A stretch of DNA of 64,000 nucleotides from a bacterium 210917-DFI.7.65 (GTDB lineage: Bacteria > Bacillota > Clostridia > Oscillospirales > Oscillospiraceae): assembly GCA_020555865.1 (NCBI GenBank), contig JAJCJJ010000003.1, positions 62,001 through 126,000 on the forward strand, given 5' to 3'. The notes under the pieces were generated by a model, which made no database searches, was not told the origin of the DNA, and saw nothing but the letters and a program-made list of their open reading frames with translations. Positions 44,948-54,361 of this stretch are shown here, piece by piece. Position 1 is the stretch's first letter. Each line of letters begins with the position of its first letter. The translations under genes were made by a program, and so were the position numbers.

Positions 44948-46057
44948 TTAAAACGCCTCCTTTTCCCGTGCCAGCACATCATAGGACAGCAGCACATCGC
45001 GGCCAAAAAGTTCGATCTCCGGCGCACTCAGCGCAAATGCCTCCGCCGGGTCGGGCGCGCCCAATCCCCCCACGGGGGATTTTGCCCCGGCGCCGCCCAG
45101 GAGCATGGCTCCCACATAGACGTACAGCCGCTGCACCACACCGGCGCACAGCGCGCTGTACTGAATCTCCGCACCGCCCTCGATCAGCACGCTGTCGATC
45201 TCCCGCGCGCCCAATTCCCTCATCAGGGCGACCCAGTCCACCCGGCCGTCCGCACCACCCAGACACAGTACCTCCGCGCCCAGTGCCTGAAGCTGCGCGC
45301 GCTTTTGCGCGTTTTCCACAGCGCATACAAAAATGGTTTTCTGCGTCTGGGCTGTCCGGCATACCCGGGCGGACAAAGGCGTGCGCAAACGGCTGTCCAG
45401 CACCACGCGCAGCGGGTCGCGCCCGCCTTCCATGCGGCAGTTGAGCAGAGGGTCATCCGCCAATATGGTGCCGACGCCCACCAAAATGGCCCGATACCGG
45501 CTGCGCAGGCTGTGGACATGGGCGCGGGCTGTCTCGCCGGTGATCCACTGAGAACGGCCTGTGCGGGCGGCGAGCTTGCCATCCGCCGTCATAGCGTATT
45601 TCAAAGCGACATAGGGGGTCCTGGCGGTGATATAGTGGAAAAAGACGGGGTTCAGGGCATCGCATTCCCGGCGCAAAAAATCTTTTTCCACTGCCACGCC
45701 GGCAGCGCGCAGCTGCGCGATACCCCTGCCCGCCACCTTTGGGTTGGGGTCCCGGGAACCAACCACCACCCGGGCAACGCCGCTTTCGATCAGCGCCTGC
45801 GTGCAGGGAGGCTGTCGGCCCTGGTGGCAGCATGGCTCCAGCGTAACATAAACGGTAGCCCCGGCAGGGTCTTCCGTACAGGCTTCCAGGGCGGCGCGCT
45901 CGGCGTGCATCCCGCCGCAGCGGGCATGGCAGCCTTCTCCGATGACACGGCCTTTTTTCACAATCACCGCTCCCACCAGAGGATTGGGACTGGCCCAGGG
46001 TATGCCTTGCTTTGCCAGACGGATGGCCCGGCGCATATAATTCTGCTTTTCCACCAT
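44948..46057 (-). CDS. ribD: Bifunctional riboflavin deaminase/reductase RibD
   Basis: This encodes 369 residues from the ATG at 46057 (GAGGAGG). The N-terminal deaminase has the zinc site GGMHAERAALEAC and EPCCHQGRQPPCTQAL. The C-terminal reductase contains YVALKYAMTADGKLAA, ILVGVGTILADDPLLNCR and SVLIEGGAEIQYSAL. First gene of the rib operon, downstream of the FMN riboswitch and two terminators. Confidence 0.96.
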   Translation of the reverse strand: MVEKQNYMRRAIRLAKQGIPWASPNPLVGAVIVKKGRVIGEGCHARCGGMHAERAALEACTEDPAGATVYVTLEPCCHQGRQPPCTQALIESGVARVVVGSRDPNPKVAGRGIAQLRAAGVAVEKDFLRRECDALNPVFFHYITARTPYVALKYAMTADGKLAARTGRSQWITGETARAHVHSLRSRYRAILVGVGTILADDPLLNCRMEGGRDPLRVVLDSRLRTPLSARVCRTAQTQKTIFVCAVENAQKRAQLQALGAEVLCLGGADGRVDWVALMRELGAREIDSVLIEGGAEIQYSALCAGVVQRLYVYVGAMLLGGAGAKSPVGGLGAPDPAEAFALSAPEIELFGRDVLLSYDVLAREKEAF

Positions 46058-46083
46058 GCATCTCCTCCTCGCCAATAAAATAA

Positions 46084-46109
46084 AAAAGTCCTGAGCATGT
46101 ATGCTCAGG
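46084..46109 (-). terminator. Second terminator between FMN riboswitch and ribD
   Basis: Hairpin CCTGAGCAT/ATGCTCAGG with a two-base loop (46090-46109), followed on the minus strand by six T. It lies about 30 bp before ribD. Confidence 0.75.
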
Positions 46110-46170
46110 GCCCGCACTAGATTGCAACCGCCATCCCGGACGGCACAGCCGCAGCTGTGTTTTTTCCAAC

Positions 46171-46203
46171 AAAAAAGCTCTGAAATGAAATTCATTTCAG
46201 AGC
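46171..46203 (-). terminator. First terminator downstream of the FMN riboswitch
   Basis: Arms 46177-46189 and 46191-46203 form a 10-13 bp hairpin (GCTCTGAAAT) followed on the minus strand by six T. It is the expected expression platform of the riboswitch. Confidence 0.85.
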
Positions 46204-46235
46204 AAACGTCAAAAACCGCGCAGCTGCGCCGACTC

Positions 46236-46346
46236 GCTTCTTCTTTCATCCAGACTATACTGTCGGCCCCGGAATCTCACCGGATCAGCCTTTCGGCTCG
46301 CGGGCTTTACCGCCGGTAGGGAATTGCACCCTGCCCTGAAGAATGC
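46236..46346 (-). promoter_or_regulatory. FMN riboswitch (RFN element)
   Basis: Read on the minus strand it shows the conserved blocks in order: AGGGTGCAATTCCC, TACCGGCGGT, AGCCCGCGAGCC, GATCCGGTGAGATTCCGGGG, CCGACAGTATAGTCTGG and ATGAAAGAAGAAGC. The aptamer binds FMN and folds the downstream terminator when FMN is plentiful, shutting off ribD-ribE-ribBA-ribH. Confidence 0.97.
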
Positions 46347-46366
46347 CTGATTCATTTGTGAGGTTC

Positions 46367-46394
46367 ATTATAGCCCTTTTTTTCCGTTTGTAAA
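46367..46394 (-). promoter_or_regulatory. Promoter of the rib operon
   Basis: On the minus strand TTTACA (46389-46394), a 16-base spacer and TATAAT (46367-46372), placing the start of transcription about 13 bp before the aptamer. Confidence 0.75.
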
Positions 46395-46475
46395 GAGGGA
46401 AGAGGACAATTTGTGAAAAAACCTGCGTTTCTCCTTCCGCGATTGTGCATTTTTACACTGGAGCAGGCAGGAGGC

Positions 46476-47369
46476 TCAAGTGAAAAACGCGGCTACGTCC
46501 TCCACGTCCAGAGCACTTTGCAGCGCCAGATTGACGCCCAGCGCCGTCAGCTTGGCCAACCGGCGGATGTGTTCGTCAATGCCGCGCTCGGTAACGATGA
46601 TCCCTCCCCGCAGCGATGCAGCGGTTTCTTCCGCGCCGGCTTCTTCCAGCAGGTCGGCGGCCAGGGTCGCCCCGTCGATCACGGTGGGAATACCGATGGA
46701 TAATACCGGCACATGAAGCGTGTCCTCATTGAGGGCGCAGCGGTGGTTTCCCACCCCGGAGCCGGGGATCAGCCCAGTATCGGACAGCTGCACAGTGGCA
46801 CACAGCCTAGAAAGACGGCGGGACATGAGGGCGTCAATCACAATCACACAACAGGGCTTTACGCGCTCGGCCACACCCCGGATCACCTCGGCGCTTTCCA
46901 CACCTGTCTGTCCCAGAACGCCGGGCGCCATGGCGCACACCGGGGAAAAAGCGGCAAACTCTCCGGGCAGAGATTCTTTCAGATGCCGCGTGATCAGCAG
47001 GGCGTCCACTGCCAGCGGGCCGAGCGCGTCGGGCGTCACATCCCGATTGCCCAGTCCCGCCACCAAAACCGGCTTTTCTCCGTCCAGAGGCGGCAGGAGC
47101 CGGCGCAGCTCTTCAGCAATGCAGCGCGCAGCGTCCTCAAAGCCTTTGCCGGACAGATTTTCCTGTTCCAGCGTTACGGTGAGATAGCGCCCCACAGGTT
47201 TGCCCAGGGCATGGCTGCCCTGACCGTTCAGAATATCCACAGCAGTAACCGTGCAGCCCCGCCGGCCGTATTCCTGGGCCTGCACTCCCTGCAGCGCAGT
47301 GGTTTCTCCCACACTTTCTTCAAAAAGCTCTCTGGCCTCCAGCGCCAGATCGGTACGTTTGGTCAGCAT
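46476..47369 (-). CDS. gpr: Germination protease (spore protease GPR)
   Basis: This encodes 297 residues. It starts MLTKRTDLALEARELF at 47369 with AAGGGG. Family segments: VLVAGLGNRDVTPDALGPLA, SPVCAMAPGVLGQTGVESAEVI, VIVIDALMSRRLSRLCATVQL and TGLIPGSGVGNHR. GPR degrades small acid-soluble proteins during spore germination. It is divergent from rpsT, whereas in Bacillus rpsT-gpr-spoIIP are neighbours. Together with spoIIP it supports a sporulation programme. Confidence 0.95.
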   Translation of the reverse strand: MLTKRTDLALEARELFEESVGETTALQGVQAQEYGRRGCTVTAVDILNGQGSHALGKPVGRYLTVTLEQENLSGKGFEDAARCIAEELRRLLPPLDGEKPVLVAGLGNRDVTPDALGPLAVDALLITRHLKESLPGEFAAFSPVCAMAPGVLGQTGVESAEVIRGVAERVKPCCVIVIDALMSRRLSRLCATVQLSDTGLIPGSGVGNHRCALNEDTLHVPVLSIGIPTVIDGATLAADLLEEAGAEETAASLRGGIIVTERGIDEHIRRLAKLTALGVNLALQSALDVEDVAAFFT

Positions 47370-47478
47370 GTTTTGTGTCCCCTTTTTTCGTATCCCACTA
47401 AATGTGGTAGTTTTCCCTTAGTTTTTGAAAAAAGGCGCTTCTTATACAAAAAAAGATTTAAAAATTTTGAAAAACTCC

Positions 47479-47507
47479 TTGCTTTTTTGTGTTCGGCGTG
47501 ATAAAAT
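47479..47507 (+). promoter_or_regulatory. Promoter of rpsT
   Basis: TTGCTT (47479-47484), a 17-base spacer and TAAAAT (47502-47507), 65 bp before the start codon. Confidence 0.65.
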
Positions 47508-47571
47508 ATCATCCTGCACGGAGTATGGAGATGTGCTCCATGCAAATTTCCTGCCGGAGGAGGTGTTTGGT

Positions 47572-47835
47572 TTGCCGAATATTAAGTCTGCTAAGAAGCG
47601 TGTTCTGCTCGCTGAGGCTCGCAATGCTCAGAACCGGGTTCAGAAGTCCGCTATGAAGACCGCCATTAAGAAGTTCGAGGCTGCTGCCGCAGAAGGCAAT
47701 CGCACCGAGGCGGAAGGCGCATACAAGGTCGCCGTCAAGAAGGTCGATATGGCCGCCAGCAAGGGTCTGATCCACAAGAACAACGCAGCGCACAAGAAGA
47801 GCGCGCTGACGCTGAAGCTCAATCAGATCGGCTGA
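47572..47835 (+). CDS. rpsT: 30S ribosomal protein S20
   Basis: This encodes 87 residues with a TTG start: [19 protein letters not shown] follows it directly, and GGAGGAGGTG lies about eight bases upstream. The rest is the helical, Lys/Ala-rich S20 fold with [19 protein letters not shown]. It binds 16S rRNA in the small subunit. It is monocistronic with its own promoter and terminator. TTG starts are a known feature of S20 genes in several bacteria. Confidence 0.95.
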   Translation: MPNIKSAKKRVLLAEARNAQNRVQKSAMKTAIKKFEAAAAEGNRTEAEGAYKVAVKKVDMAASKGLIHKNNAAHKKSALTLKLNQIG

Positions 47836-47849
47836 TCCAACCGCTTTTG

Positions 47850-47880
47850 AAAAGAACACCCAATGGGTGTTCTTTTTTCT
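47850..47880 (+). terminator. Terminator after rpsT
   Basis: Stem AGAACACCC/GGGTGTTCT with loop AAT, followed by TTTTTT. A second weaker hairpin with T run follows at about 47919-47942. Confidence 0.88.
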
Positions 47881-48031
47881 TTTTATAAAGGCAAAAAAAC
47901 TCCGGGTTATCTTAACCGCCGGTCGTGCCGACGGTTTTTCTATCCAAAACCAAACAGCCGCTCTGCTATTCTTTGCGCGCTCTTTCGCCGCATACGCCAT
48001 ATTTTTGCGGAGCATGCCATAAAACAAGAAA

Positions 48032-48057
48032 ACGGCCCGCCATTTCAGGCGAGCCGT
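48032..48057 (-). terminator. Terminator overlapping the stop of the gene at 48045
   Basis: A 10-bp stem with one G-T pair (48032-48041, 48048-48057). On the minus strand it is followed by TTTTCTTGTTTT. The stop codon lies in the loop. Confidence 0.7.
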
Positions 48058-48614
48058 GCTCCATAGTCAAAGGCTTTTTTTGCATACAGGCGCAGCAGAT
48101 CATAGCCCAGATCCAGCAGCTCTGTCAGTCCCCGGTCGCCGTCCGGCAGACGCATCCGGCGGGTAAAAGATCCCCGGGCGCTGTAAATTTCATTATACAG
48201 CACCTCGCATTCCTCGTGGGAATCCAGAAAGGGGGGACGAAACACGCAGGTGGAAAACAACCCGATCATCGTGTCATAGGCATAATTGGCTGCATTACCG
48301 CATCTTTCATCTTCCGCGGCCATAGTGGCCAGCGCCTCCGGCGCCTTGCGCCGAATCTGCCAGGCACAGCGGAACAGAATTGCGCATTCCATGCGCCGCA
48401 GCTGCTGGAAACACGAGCCGATACGCTGCAGATCGGCGTCGCTTCGATCGATGCCGCAGCGCTGCATCAGCCGCTGACTGCTGTGCCGGAGATGCTGCTG
48501 CAGCATCTGACAACGCAGTTCCCGCGTCACAGGCACCACATCCGGGAGCGGATCATCCGTTTGTTCAAACATGGTTTCGTAGACCCGCTGAAACACTTCA
48601 TCACAGCGATCCAT
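48045..48614 (-). CDS. Conserved-looking protein of unknown function
   Basis: This encodes 189 residues from the ATG at 48614 (AAAGGAG-like site upstream). It is mostly helical and rich in Arg, Leu and Cys (RRMECAILFRCAWQIRRKAPEA, ALATMAAEDERCGNA). There is no signal peptide, membrane helix or motif I recognise. A good promoter lies directly upstream (48651-48679) and a perfect 12-bp inverted repeat at 48709-48741 may be an operator. The coding quality and its own signals suggest a real gene. Function unknown. Confidence 0.65.
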   Translation of the reverse strand: MDRCDEVFQRVYETMFEQTDDPLPDVVPVTRELRCQMLQQHLRHSSQRLMQRCGIDRSDADLQRIGSCFQQLRRMECAILFRCAWQIRRKAPEALATMAAEDERCGNAANYAYDTMIGLFSTCVFRPPFLDSHEECEVLYNEIYSARGSFTRRMRLPDGDRGLTELLDLGYDLLRLYAKKAFDYGARLA

Positions 48615-48650
48615 CCCGTATCATCTCCTTTCTTTCTGGCAGATTTCGCT

Positions 48651-48679
48651 ATCATATCACTTATAGTTTCATTTTGCAA
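48651..48679 (-). promoter_or_regulatory. Promoter of the gene at 48045
   Basis: On the minus strand TTGCAA (48674-48679), a 17-base spacer and TATGAT (48651-48656). Confidence 0.65.
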
Positions 48680-48708
48680 TCGATTTTTCACATTTTTTCC
48701 AATTTTTT

Positions 48709-48741
48709 GGTATTCTCCCTATTTTATGAAGGGAGAATACC
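48709..48741. promoter_or_regulatory. 12-bp perfect inverted repeat, possible operator
   Basis: GGTATTCTCCCT and its exact reverse complement are separated by nine bases, 30 bp upstream of the promoter at 48651-48679. No T run follows on either strand, so it is not a normal terminator. Confidence 0.5.
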
Positions 48742-48780
48742 CGAACACCGCCGAGCGTTTTCTTTCTCTGCCTGCAAAAC

Positions 48781-48827
48781 AAAAACCGCCAAAGGGACGC
48801 AATGCTGCTACCCCTTTGGCGGTTTTT
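48781..48827 (-). terminator. Terminator of the gyrB-gyrA operon
   Basis: 16-base arms (48781-48796, 48812-48827) pair perfectly, with T on the minus-strand exit, 12 bp after the stop of the gene at 48839. Confidence 0.88.
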
Positions 48828-48838
48828 CCGCAGTTTGT

Positions 48839-49357
48839 TCAGCTCCGGAACGGAGGGGTGGCGCCCGTCCCCTGGATGCGGTAAGATATTGCAAAATCAG
48901 TCAGGAATTGAATCAGCTCCAAGTGTATATCCCGGTATGGGAGGCCCAAACACCGGGCGCCTGCCCGGATGATGGGTGTGAACGGATTGGGTTTTTCCTC
49001 CGACTGCTCCGCCATTCCCACGCGCTCCTGCGCAATGCTGCGGCAGGCTTCATGAAATGCATCCACCATATGGGCGGACTCCTTTTCGTCGATCAGGCAC
49101 TCATTTTCCAAATTGCGGACGTTTTCCAGATAAAGCTTCTGCAGCTCCATGCCCGTGGGTTCTTCGGGGATCTGCATCACTGTAATGGCGGTGCAGTAAT
49201 ACAGCGCAAACAGCACCGGCATGTTTTCCACAAAGTCCCCGCGGCCGTACTGCTCCAGCATGCGGTTTGTGCGCTCAATGCGCACCCACATATCATTGCT
49301 CAGGTCCTGGACGGTAGCTGTCTGGTGTTTTTTCAGCCAATCTCGTGCTCCGCTCAT
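48839..49357 (-). CDS. Unknown protein translationally coupled to gyrA
   Basis: This encodes 172 residues. The ATG at 49357 overlaps the gyrA stop as ATGA, so it is the last gene of the gyrase operon. The content is helical and soluble: [52 protein letters not shown]. No motif is recognised. Like the gene at 48045 it looks like a small helical protein; I see only loose compositional similarity between them. A link to gyrase function is possible through operon position only. Confidence 0.7.
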   Translation of the reverse strand: MSGARDWLKKHQTATVQDLSNDMWVRIERTNRMLEQYGRGDFVENMPVLFALYYCTAITVMQIPEEPTGMELQKLYLENVRNLENECLIDEKESAHMVDAFHEACRSIAQERVGMAEQSEEKPNPFTPIIRAGARCLGLPYRDIHLELIQFLTDFAISYRIQGTGATPPFRS

Positions 49358-51903
49358 TCCTGCTTATCCTCCTGCCCGCTCTCTTCGGCGGCGGGGGACT
49401 GCATCTCCTGTGCGCTTTCCTCTGCGCCCTCTTTTTCCTCTTCCCGTTCGGCCAGGGCCAGGGCAATGACCTGATCGCCCTCTTCCTTGAAGCGCATAAC
49501 GATGACGCCCTGGGTTGCACGGCCGGCGGCGCGGATGTTTTTCACCGCAGTACGGATCAGGATACCGCTCTGGGTCACCAACAGCAAATCTTCGCTGCCG
49601 TCCACAATCTTGATGCCCACCACAGGGCCGGTCTTGTCCGTGACAGCATAGTTCCGAATGCCCAAACCGCCCCGGTTGGTAAGGCGGTATTCCTCCACCG
49701 CCGTCCGCTTGCCATATCCCTTTTCCGTAATGGAGAGAATTTCTTTTCCTTCCGCGGCCACGCCGGCGCCCACCACGAAATCGCCTTCGCGCAGGCGGAT
49801 GCCCCGCACGCCCATGGCATCACGGCCCATGGCGCGCACATCCGTTTCCCGGAAACACACAGCCTGTCCGTCATGGGTGGCAATAACGATGTTTTCCATT
49901 CCGTCTGTCTCATGGACGGCGATCAGAGCATCGCCCTCTTCCATGCGCAGGGCGCGGATCCCGTTGCTGCGCAGATTTTTCAGCGTGATCACCGGCAGGC
50001 GTTTTACGGTGCCGGCGCGGGTGACCATAAACAGGAACCGGTTTTCGCCGTGTTCGATGTCCCGGGTATGGATCATGGTCTGGATGCGCTCGCCCTGTTC
50101 CACCTGCAGAATGTTCACAATATTGGTACCCTTGGCGGTTTTGCCGCTCTCTGGAATCTGATAGCCCTTTTTCCGGTATACTTTGCCGGTATCGGTAAAG
50201 AAGAGAATATGGTCGTGGGTAGAGGCGGTGAAGACGTCGGTAACATAGTCCTCTTCCCGGGTGGTAATGCCTTTCTTGCCCATACCGCCCTTGCTCTGGG
50301 CCGCATATTCACTCACCGGCGTACGCTTGATATAGCCGGCTGCCGTCAGGGTAAAAACGCACTGCTCTTCTTCGATCAGGTCTTCAATGTCGATCTCGTC
50401 CTCGACGTCCTGGATCTCCGTCTTGCGTTCGTCACCGAATTTTTCGGCAATGGCCATCAGTTCTTCCTTCAGGATCTGGCGCACCAGGCTGTCGTCGGAC
50501 AAAATCTTCTGGAACCAGGTAATTTTCTCCTCCAGTTCCTTATATTCGCTCTCCAGCTTCTCCCGGTCAAGGCCCTGCAGAGCTTTCAGGCGCATGTCAA
50601 GGATAGCCTGGGCCTGGATATCGTCCAGGCCGAAGCGCTCGCACAAACGCTCTTTTGCGTCGTCATAGCTGGTGCGGATGATCTGAATGACTTCATCGAT
50701 GTTGTCCTGGGCCACCAGCAGTCCTTCAAGCAGATGAGCGCGCTCCTGAGCCTTTTTCAGATCGTAGCGGGTGCGGCGGACGATGATTTCTTCCTGGAAC
50801 GTAAGATATTCATCAATGATATGGCGCAGGGACAAAATTTTCGGCTGTTTCTGATTGTCCACCAAAGCCAGCATATTGATGGCAAAACTGGTCTGCAGCT
50901 GGGTCTGGGTAAACAGGTGGTTGAGCACCACCTGGGGATTTGCATCGCGCTTGAGCTCGATCACCACGCGCATGCCGTTGCGGTCCGTCTCATCGCGCAG
51001 GTCGGAAATGCCTTCCAGGCGTTTTTCCTTCACCTGCTCGGCAATGTTGCGGATCAGCTGGCGCTTGTTCACCTGATAGGGCAGTTCCGTAATGATGATG
51101 CGGGTACGGTCCTTGCCGAATTCCTCAAATTCGTGGCGGGCGCGGATCACCACCCGGCCGCGGCCGGTGGCATAAGCGGCACGGATGCCGCTGCGGCCCA
51201 TAATAATACCGCTGGTGGGAAAATCCGGTCCCTTCACATGCTCCATCAGATCGGCCAGGGTAGCCTCCGGATCGTCGAGCACACAAATGCACGCGCCGAT
51301 GACTTCCCGCAGGTTGTGGGGCGGGATGTTGGTGGCCATGCCCACGGCAATCCCCGAAGAACCGTTCACCAGCAAATTCGGGAAACGGGAGGGAAGCACG
51401 CGCGGCTCTTTGCGGGTTTCGTCAAAGTTGGGATCCCAGTTGACGGTGTCCTTGTCGATATCGCGGAGCATTTCCTCGGAAATCTTGCTCATGCGGGCTT
51501 CCGTATAACGGTAAGCAGCCGGGGGATCGCCGTCTACGGAGCCAAAGTTTCCGTGGCCGTCCACCAGCATATAGCGCATGGAGAAATCCTGCGCCAGACG
51601 CACCAGGGCGTCGTATACGCTGCTGTCACCGTGGGGATGGTAGCGGCCCAATACGTCGCCCACGCAGGTGGCCGACTTTTTGAAAGGTTTGTCCGCCGTC
51701 AGCCCATCCTCATACATGGCGTAGAGGATGCGGCGGTGTACGGGTTTGAGACCGTCGCGCACATCGGGCAGCGCACGGCCCACAATCACACTCATGGCGT
51801 ATTCCCGGTAGCTTGTTTCCATTTCGGCGACAAGGCCGGACTCAGTAATCGCCTGATTGGGAAAAGCGATATCCTCCGGTTTATAATCTCTGTTGTGTCC
51901 CAT
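49354..51903 (-). CDS. gyrA: DNA gyrase subunit A
   Basis: This encodes 849 residues. The breakage-reunion domain has the active tyrosine in [15 protein letters not shown]. The quinolone-determining segment reads [17 protein letters not shown], with the Ser and Asp found in susceptible enzymes. The C-terminal beta-pinwheel includes the gyrase-box-like [11 protein letters not shown]. An acidic Glu-rich tail closes the protein. With GyrB it introduces negative supercoils. It lies 15 bp after gyrB and is coupled to an unknown gene downstream. Confidence 0.97.
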   Translation of the reverse strand: MGHNRDYKPEDIAFPNQAITESGLVAEMETSYREYAMSVIVGRALPDVRDGLKPVHRRILYAMYEDGLTADKPFKKSATCVGDVLGRYHPHGDSSVYDALVRLAQDFSMRYMLVDGHGNFGSVDGDPPAAYRYTEARMSKISEEMLRDIDKDTVNWDPNFDETRKEPRVLPSRFPNLLVNGSSGIAVGMATNIPPHNLREVIGACICVLDDPEATLADLMEHVKGPDFPTSGIIMGRSGIRAAYATGRGRVVIRARHEFEEFGKDRTRIIITELPYQVNKRQLIRNIAEQVKEKRLEGISDLRDETDRNGMRVVIELKRDANPQVVLNHLFTQTQLQTSFAINMLALVDNQKQPKILSLRHIIDEYLTFQEEIIVRRTRYDLKKAQERAHLLEGLLVAQDNIDEVIQIIRTSYDDAKERLCERFGLDDIQAQAILDMRLKALQGLDREKLESEYKELEEKITWFQKILSDDSLVRQILKEELMAIAEKFGDERKTEIQDVEDEIDIEDLIEEEQCVFTLTAAGYIKRTPVSEYAAQSKGGMGKKGITTREEDYVTDVFTASTHDHILFFTDTGKVYRKKGYQIPESGKTAKGTNIVNILQVEQGERIQTMIHTRDIEHGENRFLFMVTRAGTVKRLPVITLKNLRSNGIRALRMEEGDALIAVHETDGMENIVIATHDGQAVCFRETDVRAMGRDAMGVRGIRLREGDFVVGAGVAAEGKEILSITEKGYGKRTAVEEYRLTNRGGLGIRNYAVTDKTGPVVGIKIVDGSEDLLLVTQSGILIRTAVKNIRAAGRATQGVIVMRFKEEGDQVIALALAEREEEKEGAEESAQEMQSPAAEESGQEDKQE

Positions 51904-51918
51904 GTTGGCCTCGTCTCC

Positions 51919-53892
51919 TTATATATCCAGATTGACTGCGTATTTGGCGTTGCTTTCGATCCATTCCTTGCGCGGTTCCACTTTTTCTCCCATCAGAATG
52001 GTGAAAATCTCGTCGGCTTTCACCGCGTCGTCCAGCGTGATGCGGCGCAGCGTGCGGCGCTCAGGATCCATGGTGGTTTCCCACAGTTCGTGGGGATCCA
52101 TTTCACCCAGGCCTTTGAAGCGGGAAATATCCACTTTTACATTGGGGTTATCGCCGCGCATCTCGGCAGAAATACGGTCGCGCTCTTCATCGGAGTACGC
52201 TACGCGCTGCTTTTTGCCGCGGGTCAGTTTATACAGCGGCGGCACAGCAGAATAGACATACCCATTTTCAATCAGCGGGCGCATATAGCGGAAGAAAAAG
52301 GTCAGCAGCAGCGTGCGGATATGGGCTCCGTCCACATCAGCATCGGCCATGATAATGATTTTATGATAACGCAGTTTGTCGATGTTGAATTCACCGCCGA
52401 TCCCCGCGCCCAGCGCCACGATCAGGGGATAGAGCTTATCGTTGCCGTAAATTTTGTCAGCCCGTGCCTTTTCCACATTGAGCATCTTACCCCACATGGC
52501 CAGAATCGCCTGGAATCGGGAGTCCCGACCCTGAATGGCCGAGCCGGCGGCTGAGTCGCCCTCGACGATGTAGATCTCGCACAGACCGGGATCGCGTTCG
52601 TTGCAGTCCTGCAGTTTGTCGGGCATCTGGCCGGACTCCAGTCCGGTTTTGCGGCGAACGGATTCGCGCGCTTTTTTTGCTGCCTCCCGGGCGCGGTTCG
52701 CCATCAGAGCCTTGTCCAGCACCTGACGTCCTACGGACGGGTTTTCCTCCAGGAAAATTTCCAGTTTTTCCGACACGATACTGTTCACCAGCGTGCGGAT
52801 TTCGCTGTTGCCCAGCTTTGCCTTGGTCTGGCCTTCGAACTGGGCGTCGGTCAGCTTCACGGAAATAATGCAGGTCAGCCCCTCACGGCAGTCTTCGCCG
52901 GAGATTTTTTCCTCATCCTTGAGAATTTTCATTTTGTGGCCGTACGCATTGAGCACATTGGTCAGGGCGCGCTTGAAGCCCTCCTCGTGCATGCCGCCTT
53001 CGGGCGTATGGATGTTATTGGCGAAAGAGAGGATGTTCTCATTGTAGCCGTCGTTGTACTGCAGAGCCACCTCGGCCATGGAACCGTCCCGGGTGCCGGC
53101 CATGTAGATCACCTGATCGTGCAGCACATCCTTATTGGTGTTGAGATAGGTAACAAACTCCCGGATACCGCCTTCAAAGCACATCTCGTCGCTCTGTTCC
53201 CTGCCTGCGCGCAGGTCGATGGTGCGAATGCGCAGTCCGGCATTCAGAAACGCCTGCTCCCGCATACGGGTGTGGAGCACGTCATAGTCGTATACCGTTT
53301 CCTCAAACATCTCCGGGTCGGGCTTGAAAGTCACAGTGGTACCGGTGTGATCCGTGCTCCCAATGATCTTCATTTCCTCAACGATGTGGCCCCTGGAAAA
53401 TTTCATCTGGTGGATTTTGCCGTCGCGGTGCACCTGCACCGTCAGCCATTCGCTCAGGGCGTTGACCACGCTGGCGCCCACGCCGTGGAGGCCGCCGGAC
53501 ACTTTATAGCCGCCGCCGCCGAATTTTCCGCCGGCATGGAGCACGGTATACACCACCTCAAGGGCGGGCCGCCCGGTCTGCGCCTGGATATCTACGGGAA
53601 TGCCGCGGCCGTTGTCTGTCACGGTGATGGTATCGCCCTCGTTGATCTGCACGGTAATATCGGTGCAATAGCCCGCCAGGGCTTCGTCAATGGCGTTGTC
53701 CACGATTTCATAGACCAGATGATGCAAACCGCTTTTCGACGTGGAGCCGATATACATACCCGGACGCTTACGTACAGCCTCCAATCCTTCGAGCACCTGA
53801 ATCTCGGAGGCATCGTATTCGTTGCTTTTGTCCACGCCGTACGTCTCTTTCACCTCGTGCTCTTCGATCCTCTTCTGCTTTTCTTCGTCCAT
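51919..53892 (-). CDS. gyrB: DNA gyrase subunit B
   Basis: This encodes 657 residues from [13 protein letters not shown] at 53892 (TAGGAGG). The GHKL ATPase motifs are [23 protein letters not shown] and [15 protein letters not shown]. The TOPRIM domain has [25 protein letters not shown] and [15 protein letters not shown]. The second Gly of the common EGDSAGGSA is Ala here, which I believe is a normal clostridial variant. It follows remB and leads the gyrBA unit. Confidence 0.96.
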   Translation of the reverse strand: MDEEKQKRIEEHEVKETYGVDKSNEYDASEIQVLEGLEAVRKRPGMYIGSTSKSGLHHLVYEIVDNAIDEALAGYCTDITVQINEGDTITVTDNGRGIPVDIQAQTGRPALEVVYTVLHAGGKFGGGGYKVSGGLHGVGASVVNALSEWLTVQVHRDGKIHQMKFSRGHIVEEMKIIGSTDHTGTTVTFKPDPEMFEETVYDYDVLHTRMREQAFLNAGLRIRTIDLRAGREQSDEMCFEGGIREFVTYLNTNKDVLHDQVIYMAGTRDGSMAEVALQYNDGYNENILSFANNIHTPEGGMHEEGFKRALTNVLNAYGHKMKILKDEEKISGEDCREGLTCIISVKLTDAQFEGQTKAKLGNSEIRTLVNSIVSEKLEIFLEENPSVGRQVLDKALMANRAREAAKKARESVRRKTGLESGQMPDKLQDCNERDPGLCEIYIVEGDSAAGSAIQGRDSRFQAILAMWGKMLNVEKARADKIYGNDKLYPLIVALGAGIGGEFNIDKLRYHKIIIMADADVDGAHIRTLLLTFFFRYMRPLIENGYVYSAVPPLYKLTRGKKQRVAYSDEERDRISAEMRGDNPNVKVDISRFKGLGEMDPHELWETTMDPERRTLRRITLDDAVKADEIFTILMGEKVEPRKEWIESNAKYAVNLDI

Positions 53893-54046
53893 ACTGGAAC
53901 CTCCTAAAAGACAACCTCTTCCAAACTCCGCGTGCGGTACGTTTTGGAAAAGAATTTTTTTCTTCTTCCGTTTTTTCTTTTCCCCCATAGGGGAGGGCAG
54001 GAGAAGAACCGCTCCCCCTGCAGTGTCCCGGCCCTCCGGAGCACGC

Positions 54047-54340
54047 TCAGATTCGTTCGCTCTGAACCCGTTTCTCCAGCGTCTGCACAGAAAGCTGCGT
54101 CAGATAGACAACAGCGCAGGAGTCGTGCTCCCGTTTTCTCCGGCGGCCGGATCTGCTCCGCTCGGAGCACAATAAAAGAGCCCTGGGCAAATCGTCGCCC
54201 ACGGCGATGACACGTCCTTCCCGCTCGCATACAGCCAGGCTTTTGCGTGTGCGGTGGGACCAGGTGGCGTTGTCCAGATCAAATACGCCCACGAGATCAC
54301 CGCGGCGCACCACCGCGCCCGGCCCAATGGAAACATACAC
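54047..54340 (-). CDS. remB: RemB (YaaB)-family extracellular matrix regulator
   Basis: This encodes 97 residues with a GTG start at 54340 and AAAGGAG about ten bases upstream. [23 protein letters not shown] and the late [15 protein letters not shown] match the DUF370 protein YaaB/RemB, which in Bacillus lies between recF and gyrB as here. RemA/B-type proteins are DNA-binding regulators of matrix genes. The middle Arg-rich stretch [15 protein letters not shown] is longer and more basic than I expect. Confidence 0.88.
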   Translation of the reverse strand: MYVSIGPGAVVRRGDLVGVFDLDNATWSHRTRKSLAVCEREGRVIAVGDDLPRALLLCSERSRSGRRRKREHDSCAVVYLTQLSVQTLEKRVQSERI

Positions 54341-54361
54341 TTCGCTGCCACTCCTTTCCCG

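Noticed and set aside
49345..52554. A 1069-codon plus-strand frame opposite gyrA and the end of gyrB
   Set aside because: It is the shadow of two certain genes.
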